Shown here: positions 32,787 to 42,526 of the stretch, in pieces
Layout: every line of letters starts with the position of its first letter
How positions within the stretch are numbered: the stretch's first letter is position 1
Assembly (NCBI RefSeq): GCF_009695545.1
Contig: NZ_VUNS01000023.1
Coordinates: forward strand, 1 to 64,000
Length of the DNA stretch: 64,000 nucleotides
Direction of reading: 5' to 3'
DNA from: Victivallis lenta
GTDB taxonomy: Bacteria; Verrucomicrobiota; Lentisphaeria; Victivallales; Victivallaceae
Program-made: the position numbers and the translations under genes
The notes under the pieces: model-generated
The model's database searches: none
Told to the model about the DNA's origin: nothing
The model's input: only the letters and a program-made list of their open reading frames with translations

Positions 32787-33276
32787 TGCTGTCCTCTTCA
32801 AGTTGAGCTAGAATCAACTCGTGATCCATCCTTGCTGCATCCACCAAGAACAATCTGATTTTTATTGATCCTGTTACAGCAAATTCCTCATTTTTTCAAA
32901 TTGTCATAAAAAGTTACTTGCATCACTATATCATGTACCTGACTCGGAAGGATCAACCTGCCGGATTGTCTCGACCCTTTACATAAAGGTTCCGCAGAAG
33001 CAAACAGAAAAATTTCGATAGCCCGTCTCATTGATCAGCTGACAAAAGACAGCTGCAATTGCCCTGCCGGAAGCATCCGATACGGAAAAGCAACCGCTCT
33101 TGAACGGTGTGCAAGGAAGAACGCGGTGGAATTCCAGAGGGGACAACCGTTGCAGCGGTTGTCGTTTTCCGGTGGCATGCTGCTGTTTTGTCCGACGGAA
33201 AAAATGATTCCTGACGCTTTATTTTCAAGATTCATTCCAGCGCTTCTCCGGAAACGGGCTTGCGCGGGCGCCCCGG
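32787..33276. other. Intergenic region at the element-chromosome junction
   Basis: No supported gene. A terminator-like hairpin on the plus strand, GACAACCG (33142-33149) with CGGTTGTC (33156-33163) followed by GTTTT, would end transcription coming from the tRNA direction. It precedes the convergent end of the XylR-type gene. Short open frames here do not look coding. Confidence 0.5.
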
Positions 33277-34416
33277 TCAGCCGCGGCGAAGCTCACGGTA
33301 GGCTCCCGGCTGCATCCCGGTGGCCCGGCGGAAAGCCAGCGACAGCGAAACCGGCGAGGAGTAGCCGGTCTGCGCGGCGATTTCCGACAGGGAAAGCTCG
33401 GTGCTGTCCAGCAGATTCTTCATCCGGTCAATCCGGAGCTGCTGCAGAAATTCAATCCCCGTCCGGCCGAGATGGCGGCGGAAGAGCCGGTTCAGCATCG
33501 ATTGCGACAGCTCCGCATACCGGGCGGCTTCGCCGATACCAACCGGCGAATCGCAGTTCTGAATCAGAAAACGGATTGCGGTCGCCAGTTTCAGATGCGG
33601 CACCGCAATAATGTCGGTACTGGCCCGGCGAATCACCGCGCTCGGTGAAATCACTTCAGGTTCAAGCGGCACGTCGCCGCCGTCGAGCATTTTCTGCATG
33701 GTTTCGGCAAGTTTCAATCCTACCGTGCCGTGTTCGCCGTTGATGCCGGAGAGCGGCACCGGCGTGTAGGTCGTATACAGTGGCCGCTGCGAGTTGCATA
33801 AGATTGCCACTTCCTCCGGCACCCGGAGCCCCAGCTCCTCCACCGCCCGCCAGACCGGCGCCACGACCTGGGGATTGACTAAAATCAGGGCCGCCGGTTT
33901 CGGCAGACTTTCCAGAAAGTTCCGAATTCCGGCCAGCATTTCCGGATAGGACGGCTCCACGCCGTCCCGCGGCACACAGTAGTGGGAATGGCATTCCAGG
34001 CCACGCCTGCCGGTCAGTTCCCGCAACGCCTGGCTGGGACAGATGGGAATTCCGCAGACTTCACCCGGGAACTCCTGAGTGGAAATCGCCGCAAAAATCT
34101 GAAATCCCTGCCCGACAAAGAAATCGACGGCCATTTCGGCCACCGCCCGGGTATCGCTCAATACGGATCGCACATTGCCGCCCGGCGGCAGGATTCGCGA
34201 TACAATCGGAATTTTCCCGATATCGCGGATGGCCGAGAGATCCTCCAGCGTCAGGTAGTCGGAAATCACGCCATCCCCCTGCCAGTCCCGCGGTATCACG
34301 TCCCGGCACAATTCGATCAGCCAGCCGTGCCGCTGGCCGAAGGCGTAGATCGGCTGAAGAAGTTGATCGTTCGGATGCATGAATGCACACAGAATATGGG
34401 GCATTTTACGGAACAT
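33277..34416 (-). CDS. XylR-type transcriptional regulator (LacI-like sensor + AraC HTH)
   Basis: A 379-aa regulator. Residues ~1-270 follow the periplasmic-binding-protein-like sugar sensor of XylR (DGVISDYLT, later LVNPQVVAPVWRAVEELGLRVPEEVAILC and PVPLSGINGEHGTVGLKLAE). Residues ~275-379 are an AraC-family double HTH ending in LSLAFRRATGMQPGAYRE. Such hybrids sense a sugar in the cytoplasm and activate nearby catabolic genes. The divergent plus-strand genes (pseudopilin, two glycoside hydrolases) are likely targets. Start ATG 34416 or 34404. Confidence 0.9.
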   Translation of the reverse strand: MFRKMPHILCAFMHPNDQLLQPIYAFGQRHGWLIELCRDVIPRDWQGDGVISDYLTLEDLSAIRDIGKIPIVSRILPPGGNVRSVLSDTRAVAEMAVDFFVGQGFQIFAAISTQEFPGEVCGIPICPSQALRELTGRRGLECHSHYCVPRDGVEPSYPEMLAGIRNFLESLPKPAALILVNPQVVAPVWRAVEELGLRVPEEVAILCNSQRPLYTTYTPVPLSGINGEHGTVGLKLAETMQKMLDGGDVPLEPEVISPSAVIRRASTDIIAVPHLKLATAIRFLIQNCDSPVGIGEAARYAELSQSMLNRLFRRHLGRTGIEFLQQLRIDRMKNLLDSTELSLSEIAAQTGYSSPVSLSLAFRRATGMQPGAYRELRRG

Positions 34417-34453
34417 GTTCGTGAAGTATATATGACTGTCTCAATTGCATGTA

Positions 34454-34481
34454 TTGATTTAATCCTTTTTTATGGTATAAT
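34454..34481 (+). promoter_or_regulatory. Strong sigma70-like promoter
   Basis: TTGATT (34454-34459), 16-base spacer and a perfect TATAAT (34476-34481). It reads toward the small ORF at 34542 and the pseudopilin gene. It lies between that gene and the divergent XylR-type regulator, a natural control point. Confidence 0.65.
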
Positions 34482-34541
34482 TATTATAAAGCAAAAGGAG
34501 GTGTATTTCAAGTACATTATTTGAATCAGAAAGGACATCTT

Positions 34542-34622
34542 ATGAAAAAATCCGTACCGGAGGCAATTTCCCGACATCACGTATCCGTGAATGCTTTACG
34601 GGGAAGCGATAAGGTTGCATAA
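34542..34622 (+). CDS. Possible 26-aa leader peptide
   Basis: ATG at 34542 with AAAGGA six bases upstream opens a basic 26-residue peptide (MKKSVPEAISRHHVSVNALR then GSDKVA). It lies downstream of the TATAAT promoter and 285 bases before the pseudopilin gene. No homology is recognised. The good ribosome site is the only coding evidence. Nothing else stands out in 34417-34907. Confidence 0.35.
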   Translation: MKKSVPEAISRHHVSVNALRGSDKVA

Positions 34623-34907
34623 TACTGGATATGTGAAGTTTTCGTGTACGGTCTGTCATGATATAACTCCTTTTAGTTGAATGAATTTATTCGGCCTCTG
34701 GCGGAAAATTGTTATGTTTGCTCTTCCTGGTTTCGTTCGTCTGCGTTGTCGTGGAATTCGCAGGGGAAATACATTTCCCCCGCCCCCCATTTCTTACTCT
34801 GTGCCGGGCTTTCATTTCCTGCGGGTTGCGTTCATATCCGCTGCATGGCGCATACCACGCTTTTTGGGTCGGGCAGCAATGCTGTTTTGTTTCACATATC
34901 CAGTATT

Positions 34908-35600
34908 ATGTATCGCAACTTCACATTGATTGAATTGCTGGTCGTGATAGCGATCATCGCCATTCTGGCGGGGATGCTGCTGCCGGCGCTGAACCGGGCG
35001 CGCCAGAAGGCGCGCGGAACCACCTGCCTCAGCAATCTTAAACAGATGATGCTCTATACGCAGCAGTATCTCGACAGTTACAACGGCACGATCACTTGCG
35101 AGGGGGACTGGGAACAGTGGGCAGGAGCCCTGTTCAAAGCCGGTTTTGTCGGACTCGGCGACTGGAAGGCGCTCAATTGCCCTGATGTCAACTTCTCGGC
35201 GGGAAATCTTGCTGGTGGAGTGGAAGACTGGAAGATCAATATGTTCGCCTATCCCGCCAATTATCTGGGCGCGGCCAAGATCAATGGAAACTATTACGGC
35301 GAGTCGTCGGCCAGTCCCTACCGGATTATCCGCGATGCAAGCCACTCTGCAATCAATTTCAAACCGGTAAAGCAGCCGTCGAACTTTCTGTTTCTTGCCG
35401 ACGGACGAAATGATCAGGGGGAGCCTTGGGCGAGACTTTATCTGAAGACTGCCTGCGGCTGGGCGAGTGCTCCGTGGCGAGGACATAGCGGCACGAGTTT
35501 CTCCGCAGCCTGGGGAGACGGTCATGCATCAATGGCGAACGAGGGAAAATTGGAAGAAACCACCTGCCCGAAAGAGGATATCGCCTGGGCAGCCGAATAA
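34908..35600 (+). CDS. Prepilin-type N-terminal methylation protein (Lentisphaerota pseudopilin)
   Basis: A 230-aa protein. After MYRN the classic [20 protein letters not shown] helix begins; Glu5 of the mature form is present. The residue before the cleavage point is Asn, not the usual Gly. The C-terminal part ([15 protein letters not shown], then [19 protein letters not shown]) has the H-x-G...DGH ending of the DUF1559-like pseudopilins that are abundant in Lentisphaerota and Planctomycetota. These proteins are thought to be surface or periplasmic assembly proteins; many copies accompany carbohydrate genes. The glycoside hydrolase gene follows 23 bases later. Confidence 0.88.
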   Translation: MYRNFTLIELLVVIAIIAILAGMLLPALNRARQKARGTTCLSNLKQMMLYTQQYLDSYNGTITCEGDWEQWAGALFKAGFVGLGDWKALNCPDVNFSAGNLAGGVEDWKINMFAYPANYLGAAKINGNYYGESSASPYRIIRDASHSAINFKPVKQPSNFLFLADGRNDQGEPWARLYLKTACGWASAPWRGHSGTSFSAAWGDGHASMANEGKLEETTCPKEDIAWAAE

Positions 35601-35623
35601 GATTGAACGAAGGAAAAATTTGG

Positions 35624-38600
35624 ATGATGATGAAGAAATTGACCGCCTGGCTGCTGGTGCTGCTGGCCGTGGCAACTGCGGCTGCCGACCGGCTGCCGGC
35701 CAGCCCCTCCATCGACGATCTCGGAAACCTGACCGTCGGGAAACTCGCACTGCATTGGACTCGGTATGCCCCCGACTGGCGCAGTGAAACTCTTCAGGCG
35801 GACGATTTCAAGGCGGATGCCGGATTTCCTCGGCGCAGTCCCGGCCGGGTCGAGATTTCCGGCAAATGGAACAGCTTCCGTATCGCGATTTCGGCGGTTG
35901 CGGCCGGAAACAACGGAATCGCCTATACCGCCCGTTTCACGGCGGCTCCGCCGGTGGATACCGCGGCTCTCGCGCTGATCATGATCATGCCGGACCTCGA
36001 AGCGGGTGATGTCTGGGCTGATGGCCAGAAGATTGTATTGCCGAAGGAGTTCGAGAGAGTCTCCATTTTCAGCCGAAAGGTTCGTTCGCTCCGGTTCGGC
36101 AGCGGCGACAGGACCGTTGCCGTCGAAGGCGACTTCCTGCTGCAGATTCAGGACAACCGGAAATGGGGCAGCCGGTATTATGAGTTCAGGCTCGGAACGA
36201 CTCCGGTTTCCGGAAAAATCGGCGAGGCCTCCATCGACTTGCGCATCCGGGTCGAATCGCCGCGCACCGCTCCGATCGACCTCAAAGAGGCGTTCAATAT
36301 GGGGTTCAGGGATGAGACGCCCAACGATGGGAAAGGCGGCTGGACCGATCAGGGACCGGCCACCGACCTGCGTATGATGAAACCCGGAAAACTCTCGGCT
36401 TTCGGTGTCGATTTCGACATTGTCGATCCGGAACGAAACGGCGGACGTTCCTGTCTTGTGCTCTCATCCGGGCAGAAAAAGTTCCCGGCGGAGAAACGTG
36501 TTGTGCTCGACGGAGCCGGCGGGGAATTCCGGTATCTGTATTTGCTGCACGCCTCGGCCTGGACGCCGGCACAGATGCCGATCGGCACGATCATTGCGGA
36601 GTATGCTGACGGCAGAACGAAGGAAATTACGGTGCATGCCGGCCGCGATGTCGGCAACTGGTGGCCGCCCTGCAGTTTTGAAAACGGCGCCGTCGCCTGG
36701 ACCGGGGAGAAGGAGGAGTCTGTCGTCGGGCTTTACCTGTCGCAGTTTTCGGTCGGCACTGCTCCGTCCAGGCTGACTTTCAAAGCGGCGGACGGTTCCA
36801 ACGCCGTCTGGATGATCGTCGGCGCCGCACTCGGCGACCGCAGGCTGAATCTCCGGCAGATCGAGACTCCGTCGTATCTTGTCGCGGGAAAGGATTGGCT
36901 GCCGGTCGAATACAACGGCAATACCGCAGCGGGTTCTCCGCTCGATTTTTCGGTCTACCTCGACGCACCGGCCGGCAAGTACGGTCCGGTCATTGTCACC
37001 GAAGACGGTCATTTCGCCTTCCGTGACGCGCCGGAAAAACGAATTCGGTTCTTCGGCACTAATCTGGTCGGCTCATCGAATTGTCTCGACAAGGCACTGG
37101 CCGATGATTTCGTGGCGAAGCTGACCCGGCTCGGCTACAACTCGCTCCGTTTCCACCACTTCGAAAACGAGTTGCTCGATTTCCGCCCGGAGCTGACTTT
37201 CAACCCGAAGGCGCTCGATGAGTTCGACTATCTGTTCGCGGAACTCAAAAAACATGGTGTTTATCTTTGCCTTGACCTTTACGCGAGCCGTATCGTTGAT
37301 ATAAACAAAGATGTGAAGGAGTTCAAAGGATACTCTTTGCATGGTTTTGCGATGAAGACCCTGATTCCGATCAGCGAATCGGCGATGGATAACTGGAAGG
37401 AATTCGCCCGGCGGCTGCTGACTCACCGTAACCCGTATACCGGTCTGACCTACGCGGAGGACCCGGCGCTCTATTCGCTGAATCTCGTGAATGAAAATCC
37501 GCTCATCCTCGGCTGGAACAGTAATTCTGCGCTTGTTCCGCTTTTCGAGAAAAAATATGTCGGGTATTTGAAGACGAAAGGGCTCGACACGCCGGAGAAC
37601 CGCGCCTCCCGCGGCGGCCTCTTCATCGAGTTCCTGAACGACCTTCAGATCAGAAGCATCGAAGAGCAGAAACGATTCCTGAAGGAAGAACTGAAGCTGA
37701 CCGCGCTGATCACCGACCTCAATATGCTCAGCAACTTCACGATGAATGAAGTACGGGAGCATCTGGACTTTGTGGACAATCACCAGTATTGGGACGGGCC
37801 GTCGTTTCCGGTGCGGGACTGGCAGTTGCCGTATAGTTTCAACAATCATTCATGCATTGCAAATCGCGCGGAACTACCGCGGTACATGATGCCGGCACGG
37901 ATTTTCGGCAAACCGTACACGGTTACCGAATTCAATTTCAGCAACCCGAATCCGTACCGGGTCGAGGCGGCTCCGCTGATCGGCGGCTATGCCGGGCTGC
38001 AGGATTGGGACGGCCTCTACCGGTTCGCCTGGTCGCACAGTCGGGATTATATGAAAGCGGTCGATGTGCCGCGCGGCTTCGATCACGTCAACGATCCGCA
38101 GGCGCAACTGGCGGAACGCATCAGCAGTCTGCTTTTCATGCACGGCTACATCCGTCCGGCCGGGCCGGCCTTCGCCTTCAGCTGCACGCCGGAACAGCTC
38201 CGTTCGCTGGCGGGGCCTCCGGGAAATGACGGCGATTATCCGGCGGCGTTCACCGAACTCGGACTCTACGGCCGGATCGGAACGCTCTCTCCCGCCGCCT
38301 CGTTCCCCAGTGTGCAGAAGGTCGACGCGCTCAATGCCAACTGGGAGAAGCGGCTTCCCGCCGCTGCCCGCGCCGCCCTCGACAAACTCGAAAAAACCGG
38401 AGTCATCACGAGCGCCGGCGGACAGATCACGCTCGATTCGAAGGCGAAGACGCTGAAGATCGTCGCTCCGCAGTGCGAAGTGATGACCTTCTCCGGCAAT
38501 CTGTCCGGCAAAGTGATGAGACTTTCCGGCGCCGACCGTTACCAGACGGCCGCGTTGCTGTCGCTCGACGGCAAACCGCTGACCGAAAGCGGCAGGCTTC

Positions 38601-38875
38601 TGTTCGTTCAGATGCCGAACCTCGGCGCGACCAGGCTGAAGTTTTCGAATGAGCGCCGCAGCCTGCTCGAAAGCTGGGGGCAGCTGCCGATCCTGCTCGA
38701 AAAGTGCCGGGCCGACGTCGAACTCTCTCTGCCGAAGATGAAGGTCGAGGCGCTGAAGCTCGACGGCTCCCCGAACGGCAGCGTTCCGGCGGCTTATGAA
38801 GACGGCAGGCTCCGTTTCACGGCGGACACCGCTTCGCGTCCGGGTGGCGTGATGGTCTATCTGCTGACCCGCTGA
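35624..38875 (+). CDS. Large secreted glycoside hydrolase, TIM-barrel (clan GH-A-like)
   Basis: A 1083-aa protein with a signal peptide (KKLTAWLLVLLAVATAAA). The N-terminal ~440 residues are beta-rich accessory domains. A TIM barrel follows from FFGTNLVGS near 470: LRFHHFENELLDF, LNLVNENPL with the acid/base candidate Glu624, and YTVTEFNFSNPNP with nucleophile candidate Glu769. The beta-sandwich C-terminus ends at MVYLLTR. Similar multi-domain cellulase-like hydrolases are numerous in Victivallis-type genomes. Substrate unknown. Three ATG codons in a row (35624, 35627, 35630) follow AAGGA; the first is chosen. Confidence 0.85.
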   Translation: MMMKKLTAWLLVLLAVATAAADRLPASPSIDDLGNLTVGKLALHWTRYAPDWRSETLQADDFKADAGFPRRSPGRVEISGKWNSFRIAISAVAAGNNGIAYTARFTAAPPVDTAALALIMIMPDLEAGDVWADGQKIVLPKEFERVSIFSRKVRSLRFGSGDRTVAVEGDFLLQIQDNRKWGSRYYEFRLGTTPVSGKIGEASIDLRIRVESPRTAPIDLKEAFNMGFRDETPNDGKGGWTDQGPATDLRMMKPGKLSAFGVDFDIVDPERNGGRSCLVLSSGQKKFPAEKRVVLDGAGGEFRYLYLLHASAWTPAQMPIGTIIAEYADGRTKEITVHAGRDVGNWWPPCSFENGAVAWTGEKEESVVGLYLSQFSVGTAPSRLTFKAADGSNAVWMIVGAALGDRRLNLRQIETPSYLVAGKDWLPVEYNGNTAAGSPLDFSVYLDAPAGKYGPVIVTEDGHFAFRDAPEKRIRFFGTNLVGSSNCLDKALADDFVAKLTRLGYNSLRFHHFENELLDFRPELTFNPKALDEFDYLFAELKKHGVYLCLDLYASRIVDINKDVKEFKGYSLHGFAMKTLIPISESAMDNWKEFARRLLTHRNPYTGLTYAEDPALYSLNLVNENPLILGWNSNSALVPLFEKKYVGYLKTKGLDTPENRASRGGLFIEFLNDLQIRSIEEQKRFLKEELKLTALITDLNMLSNFTMNEVREHLDFVDNHQYWDGPSFPVRDWQLPYSFNNHSCIANRAELPRYMMPARIFGKPYTVTEFNFSNPNPYRVEAAPLIGGYAGLQDWDGLYRFAWSHSRDYMKAVDVPRGFDHVNDPQAQLAERISSLLFMHGYIRPAGPAFAFSCTPEQLRSLAGPPGNDGDYPAAFTELGLYGRIGTLSPAASFPSVQKVDALNANWEKRLPAAARAALDKLEKTGVITSAGGQITLDSKAKTLKIVAPQCEVMTFSGNLSGKVMRLSGADRYQTAALLSLDGKPLTESGRLLFVQMPNLGATRLKFSNERRSLLESWGQLPILLEKCRADVELSLPKMKVEALKLDGSPNGSVPAAYEDGRLRFTADTASRPGGVMVYLLTR

Positions 38876-38886
38876 CCGCAGCGCAA

Positions 38887-38931
38887 AATTCCCGGTGCGG
38901 AACAGGATTTGTCCTTCTCCGGGAATTTTTT
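38887..38931 (+). terminator. Intrinsic terminator after the secreted glycoside hydrolase
   Basis: AATTCCCGG (38887-38895) pairs with CCGGGAATT (38919-38927) followed by TTTT (38928-38931). An inner AGGA/TCCT pair sits in the loop. Confidence 0.8.
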
Positions 38932-38990
38932 CGCTCAAACGGTTACCGGCAGCAATCTGCGCAATAAACAACCGAACATTGAGAGGAATG

Positions 38991-41900
38991 ATGAAACATT
39001 TATACTCTGACGATCAGGATGTCTCCTTTTCCCGGCTCTTCGCCAACCCCGGAGCCCTCTACCGCGACACCCCTTTCTGGGCCTGGAACTGCCGTCTCGA
39101 CGGCGAGGAGCTTCATCGTCAGATCGGAATCTTCCACCAGATGGGCATGGGCGGATTTCACATGCACGCCCGCACCGGCCTGGGGACTCCGTACCTCGGC
39201 CCCGAATTCATGAAGCTGGTCCGGCAGTGCGTCGACGATGCCAGGGCCGGATCGATGCTCGCCTGGCTTTACGATGAGGACCGCTTTCCCTCCGGCGCAG
39301 CCGGCGGACTCGTCACCCGCGATCCAGCATTCCGCGCCCGCCACCTGCTCCTGACCTCCACCCGCCGGACCGAAGCGCCCGACCCCGCCAACGATGGTTC
39401 CGGGAAGCTTCTCGCCGTCTATGCGATCCGTTTCGATCAGGAACACCGGCTGGCGGATTACCGGCTGCTTGCCGACGGGGATCCCGCCGCGCCCGGCTTC
39501 GAACGGTTCTACGCTTATTTGATCGTCGAATCACGCAATTCCTGGTTCAATGACCAGGCTTACGTCGATACCCTCAATCCGCGTGCGATCCGCCGGTTCG
39601 TCGAACTGACCTACGAGGCTTATTTCAAGGCGGTCGGTGACGAGTTCGGCAAATCGATCCCCGCGATCTTTACCGACGAACCGCACTTCACCCATAAAAC
39701 CGTGCTGCGGTTTGCCGCCGAACGGCGCGATGTCCAGCTCCCCTATACCGATGACCTGCCCGAAACCTACCGCCGTGAATACGGCGCCGAATTCTTCGAC
39801 ACCCTGCCGGAACTGGTCTGGGAACGGGCCGACGGCGCCTGGTCGGCCGCCCGCTACCGGTATCACGATCATATTGCGGAGCGGTTCGCTTCGGCGTTCG
39901 CCGATACCGTCGGCAACTGGTGTGAACGCCACGGCATCCGTTTCTCCGGACACCTGCTGGAGGAACCGAGGCTGGAATCGCAGACCGCCGTCCTCGGCGA
40001 TGTGATGCGCAGTTACCGCTCATTCCAGCTGCCCGGGGTTGACATGCTCTGCGACTGGGTCGAACTTTCCACCGTCAAGCAGGCGGCCAGCGCTTCCCGT
40101 CAATACGGCTGCGGCGGGGTTCTCTGCGAACTGGACGGCGTGACCGACTGGGACTTCAACTTTTCCGGTCACAAGGGCCACGGCGACTGGCAGGCCGCGC
40201 TCGGTGTCACCGTCCGGGTTCCCCACCTGGCATGGCTGTCGATGGCAGGTGAGGCAAAGCGCGACTATCCCGCCTCCATCAGCGAGCAGTCGCCGTGGTG
40301 GCGGAAGTATCCGGTGATCGCCGATCACTTCGCGCGCGTCAACACCGCAATGAGCCGCGGCCGCGCCCTCTGCCGCGTCGGAGTGATTCACCCGGTCGAA
40401 TCTTATTGGCTGGTCTACGGCCCGCAGGATCAGACCGCCGGCGCCCGCCGTCAGGCCGAGCAGGATTTCAGTTCGCTGTGCCGCTGGGTGCTTCACGGGC
40501 TGATCGATTTCGACTTCATCGCGGAGTCGCTGCTGCCGACGCAGAACCTCATGGAATCCGGCGCCGCTTTCAAAGTCGGACAGATGAGCTATGAAACCGT
40601 CGTCGTCCCGCCGGCGATCACGCTGCGCGGCACGACCCTCGACCGGCTCGAGGCGTTTGCCGACGCCGGAGGCGACCTGATCTTCGCCGGCCGGATTCCC
40701 GTCTGCTGCGACGCAGTGCTTTGCGACCGCGCCGCCCGGCTGGCCGCCCGCTGCCGCCGGATCGATTTCTCGGAAGCGGCGCTGCTCGAAGCGCTCCGGG
40801 AGCGCCGCGATGTCGAAGTCGTGCGCAGCGATGACGGTTTTCCCGCGTCCTCACTGCTTTATCAGTTGCGCGATGCCGGAAACGAACGTTTCCTTCTTCT
40901 GGTCAACACCGAACGTTTCGGCGAGACGTTCACCGGGCGGGTGCGCATTCGCGGCAGCTGGCAGCTGGAGTTTCTCGATACCGCCACCGGCGAACAGAAG
41001 CCGCTGGCCGCCGCTCATGAACACGGCTGGACGGTATTGGAATACGATTTCTATGCGCACGGCCATTTGCTGCTGCGTCTGACTCCGGCCGCGGCGAGCG
41101 TCGGAGGAGAGTTGCTGCGGCCTCCTTATGCCGATGCGGAGGTGGAGGCGCGGATTCTCGGTCGTCTGAACGGTTTCGCGCTGCCGGTCACGCTGGACGA
41201 ACCGAACGTACTGGTGCTCGATCAGGCGCAATGGCGCACCGATGACGGCAACTGGGAGCCGGCGGAAGAGATTCTGCGGCTCGACAATCTTGTCCGGGCC
41301 AGATTCGGTCTGCGGCCGAAGAGCGGCCAGATCGTCCAGCCGTGGGTCAACCCGCCGGACGGCAAGACGTACGGCCGTCTGGAACTGCGTTACCCGATCG
41401 AATGTGCAGTCCCGGTAACCGGTACAATGCTCGCGCTGGAACAGCCTGAAAACACCGAACTGGAGCTTGACGGTCAGCCGCTGACCTTTGCGGACGCCGG
41501 ATTCTGGACTGACCGCTCGGTCCGGAAAACCACGCTGCCTGAATTGACGGCGGGAATCCACACCTTGATTCTGCGCCGCGATTACCGTCTTGATACCGAT
41601 ATCGAACGAATCTATCTGCTCGGTGATTTCGGAGTGGAACTCGGCGGCGACCGGATGCGGCTCACAGCGCCGGCGCGTACCCTGCACTGGGGAGACGTCG
41701 CCCCGCAGGGGTTGCCGTTCTACTCCGGAAACCTGACCTATCACTGCAAGTTCACGCTGGCGGAAGCCGGCGCGACGGCTCTGCGCTTTCCTTCGCGCGG
41801 CACCCGGCTGGCGGAGGGACTCCGCAACAACGATGCGGCGCGCGAATGTGACTTCGCCGGTTTCCGGGCGACGGTGATCGGCGTATCGGTCGACGGCGGC

Positions 41901-42152
41901 GAGGAACAATCGGTGGCGTTCGCCCCGTTCCAGTGCGAACTCGGAACGCTTGCCGCCGGGGAGCATACGCTGGCAATCACCGTCTACGGCAGCCGCGTCA
42001 ACAGCTTCGGCGCCCTCCACCTTTCCTGGCCGGTTCCGTGGATCGGACCGGAGGCGTGGCGTACCGAAGGCGACCGTTTCACGCGCGACTACCGGGTGCG
42101 GAAATTCGGCGTGACGATCGCTCCGCTGCTGGTCAAAGGCGCCGGAGCCTGA
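38991..42152 (+). CDS. GH106-like glycoside hydrolase (alpha-L-rhamnosidase type)
   Basis: A 1053-aa protein without signal peptide. The N-terminus FANPGALYRDTPFWAWNCRL then GMGGFHMHARTGLGTPYLG is the hallmark of the Glyco_hydro_106 family, whose studied members release L-rhamnose from plant polysaccharides. FTDEPHF (near 222-228), HLLEEPR and GVLCELDG carry acidic residues of the catalytic barrel. C-terminal beta domains with jelly-roll character follow. It is cytoplasmic by sequence, so it would act on imported oligosaccharides made by the secreted hydrolase upstream. Start at ATG 38991 (GAGAGG four bases before); ATG 38988 is possible. Confidence 0.82.
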   Translation: MKHLYSDDQDVSFSRLFANPGALYRDTPFWAWNCRLDGEELHRQIGIFHQMGMGGFHMHARTGLGTPYLGPEFMKLVRQCVDDARAGSMLAWLYDEDRFPSGAAGGLVTRDPAFRARHLLLTSTRRTEAPDPANDGSGKLLAVYAIRFDQEHRLADYRLLADGDPAAPGFERFYAYLIVESRNSWFNDQAYVDTLNPRAIRRFVELTYEAYFKAVGDEFGKSIPAIFTDEPHFTHKTVLRFAAERRDVQLPYTDDLPETYRREYGAEFFDTLPELVWERADGAWSAARYRYHDHIAERFASAFADTVGNWCERHGIRFSGHLLEEPRLESQTAVLGDVMRSYRSFQLPGVDMLCDWVELSTVKQAASASRQYGCGGVLCELDGVTDWDFNFSGHKGHGDWQAALGVTVRVPHLAWLSMAGEAKRDYPASISEQSPWWRKYPVIADHFARVNTAMSRGRALCRVGVIHPVESYWLVYGPQDQTAGARRQAEQDFSSLCRWVLHGLIDFDFIAESLLPTQNLMESGAAFKVGQMSYETVVVPPAITLRGTTLDRLEAFADAGGDLIFAGRIPVCCDAVLCDRAARLAARCRRIDFSEAALLEALRERRDVEVVRSDDGFPASSLLYQLRDAGNERFLLLVNTERFGETFTGRVRIRGSWQLEFLDTATGEQKPLAAAHEHGWTVLEYDFYAHGHLLLRLTPAAASVGGELLRPPYADAEVEARILGRLNGFALPVTLDEPNVLVLDQAQWRTDDGNWEPAEEILRLDNLVRARFGLRPKSGQIVQPWVNPPDGKTYGRLELRYPIECAVPVTGTMLALEQPENTELELDGQPLTFADAGFWTDRSVRKTTLPELTAGIHTLILRRDYRLDTDIERIYLLGDFGVELGGDRMRLTAPARTLHWGDVAPQGLPFYSGNLTYHCKFTLAEAGATALRFPSRGTRLAEGLRNNDAARECDFAGFRATVIGVSVDGGEEQSVAFAPFQCELGTLAAGEHTLAITVYGSRVNSFGALHLSWPVPWIGPEAWRTEGDRFTRDYRVRKFGVTIAPLLVKGAGA

Positions 42153-42526
42153 AAATGAAACTCTGCGGCGGCGCATCCGCCGAAGAAGCGGAACCCGCCG
42201 GAAGCAGCCGGGCCATCTCGATTGTCGAATTCAAATGGCCCGTCAGAAATGGAACATCCGTTCAGTCGCGGCAAAGTATCAATCACTCAGGCAAGTGATC
42301 AAGGAAATCGAAAAATGCCGTCTTGCCCGCAAAAAAGAGGTTTGATTCAGGTCTCAAGCCGGAGAAGAAAGATCGGGAAAACTCAAGCCGGAAAGGGGGC
42401 ACAAGTCATGCCTCGGCGAAACGACACTCGAAGCGGGCGACGGCATCGGCGGGAATTGGCACGTTTCCTTTTTCGGCAGGGGTAAATTTCAAACCGGCTC
42501 CTCATTGTACCCGTACTGTTTCGGCA
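42153..42526. other. Gene-poor stretch at the left edge of the second island
   Basis: Contains one short basic open frame at 42235-42345 on the plus strand (36 aa, MARQKWNIRSVAAKYQSLRQ then VIKEIEKCRLARKKEV) without a ribosome site, perhaps the relic of a larger gene. The hairpin GGCGGCG-CAT-CCGCC near 42162 lacks a T-run. Nothing else is supported. Base composition changes here from the GC-rich host gene to the more AT-rich island. Confidence 0.45.

Noticed and set aside
33126-33611. 161-codon plus-strand open frame
   Set aside because: It is antisense to the AraC domain of the XylR-type gene and its start crosses a terminator hairpin.
38895-38990. Extension of the GH106-like gene to an upstream ATG
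   Set aside because: The added 31-32 residues cover the terminator hairpin of the preceding gene; the later ATG has the ribosome site.
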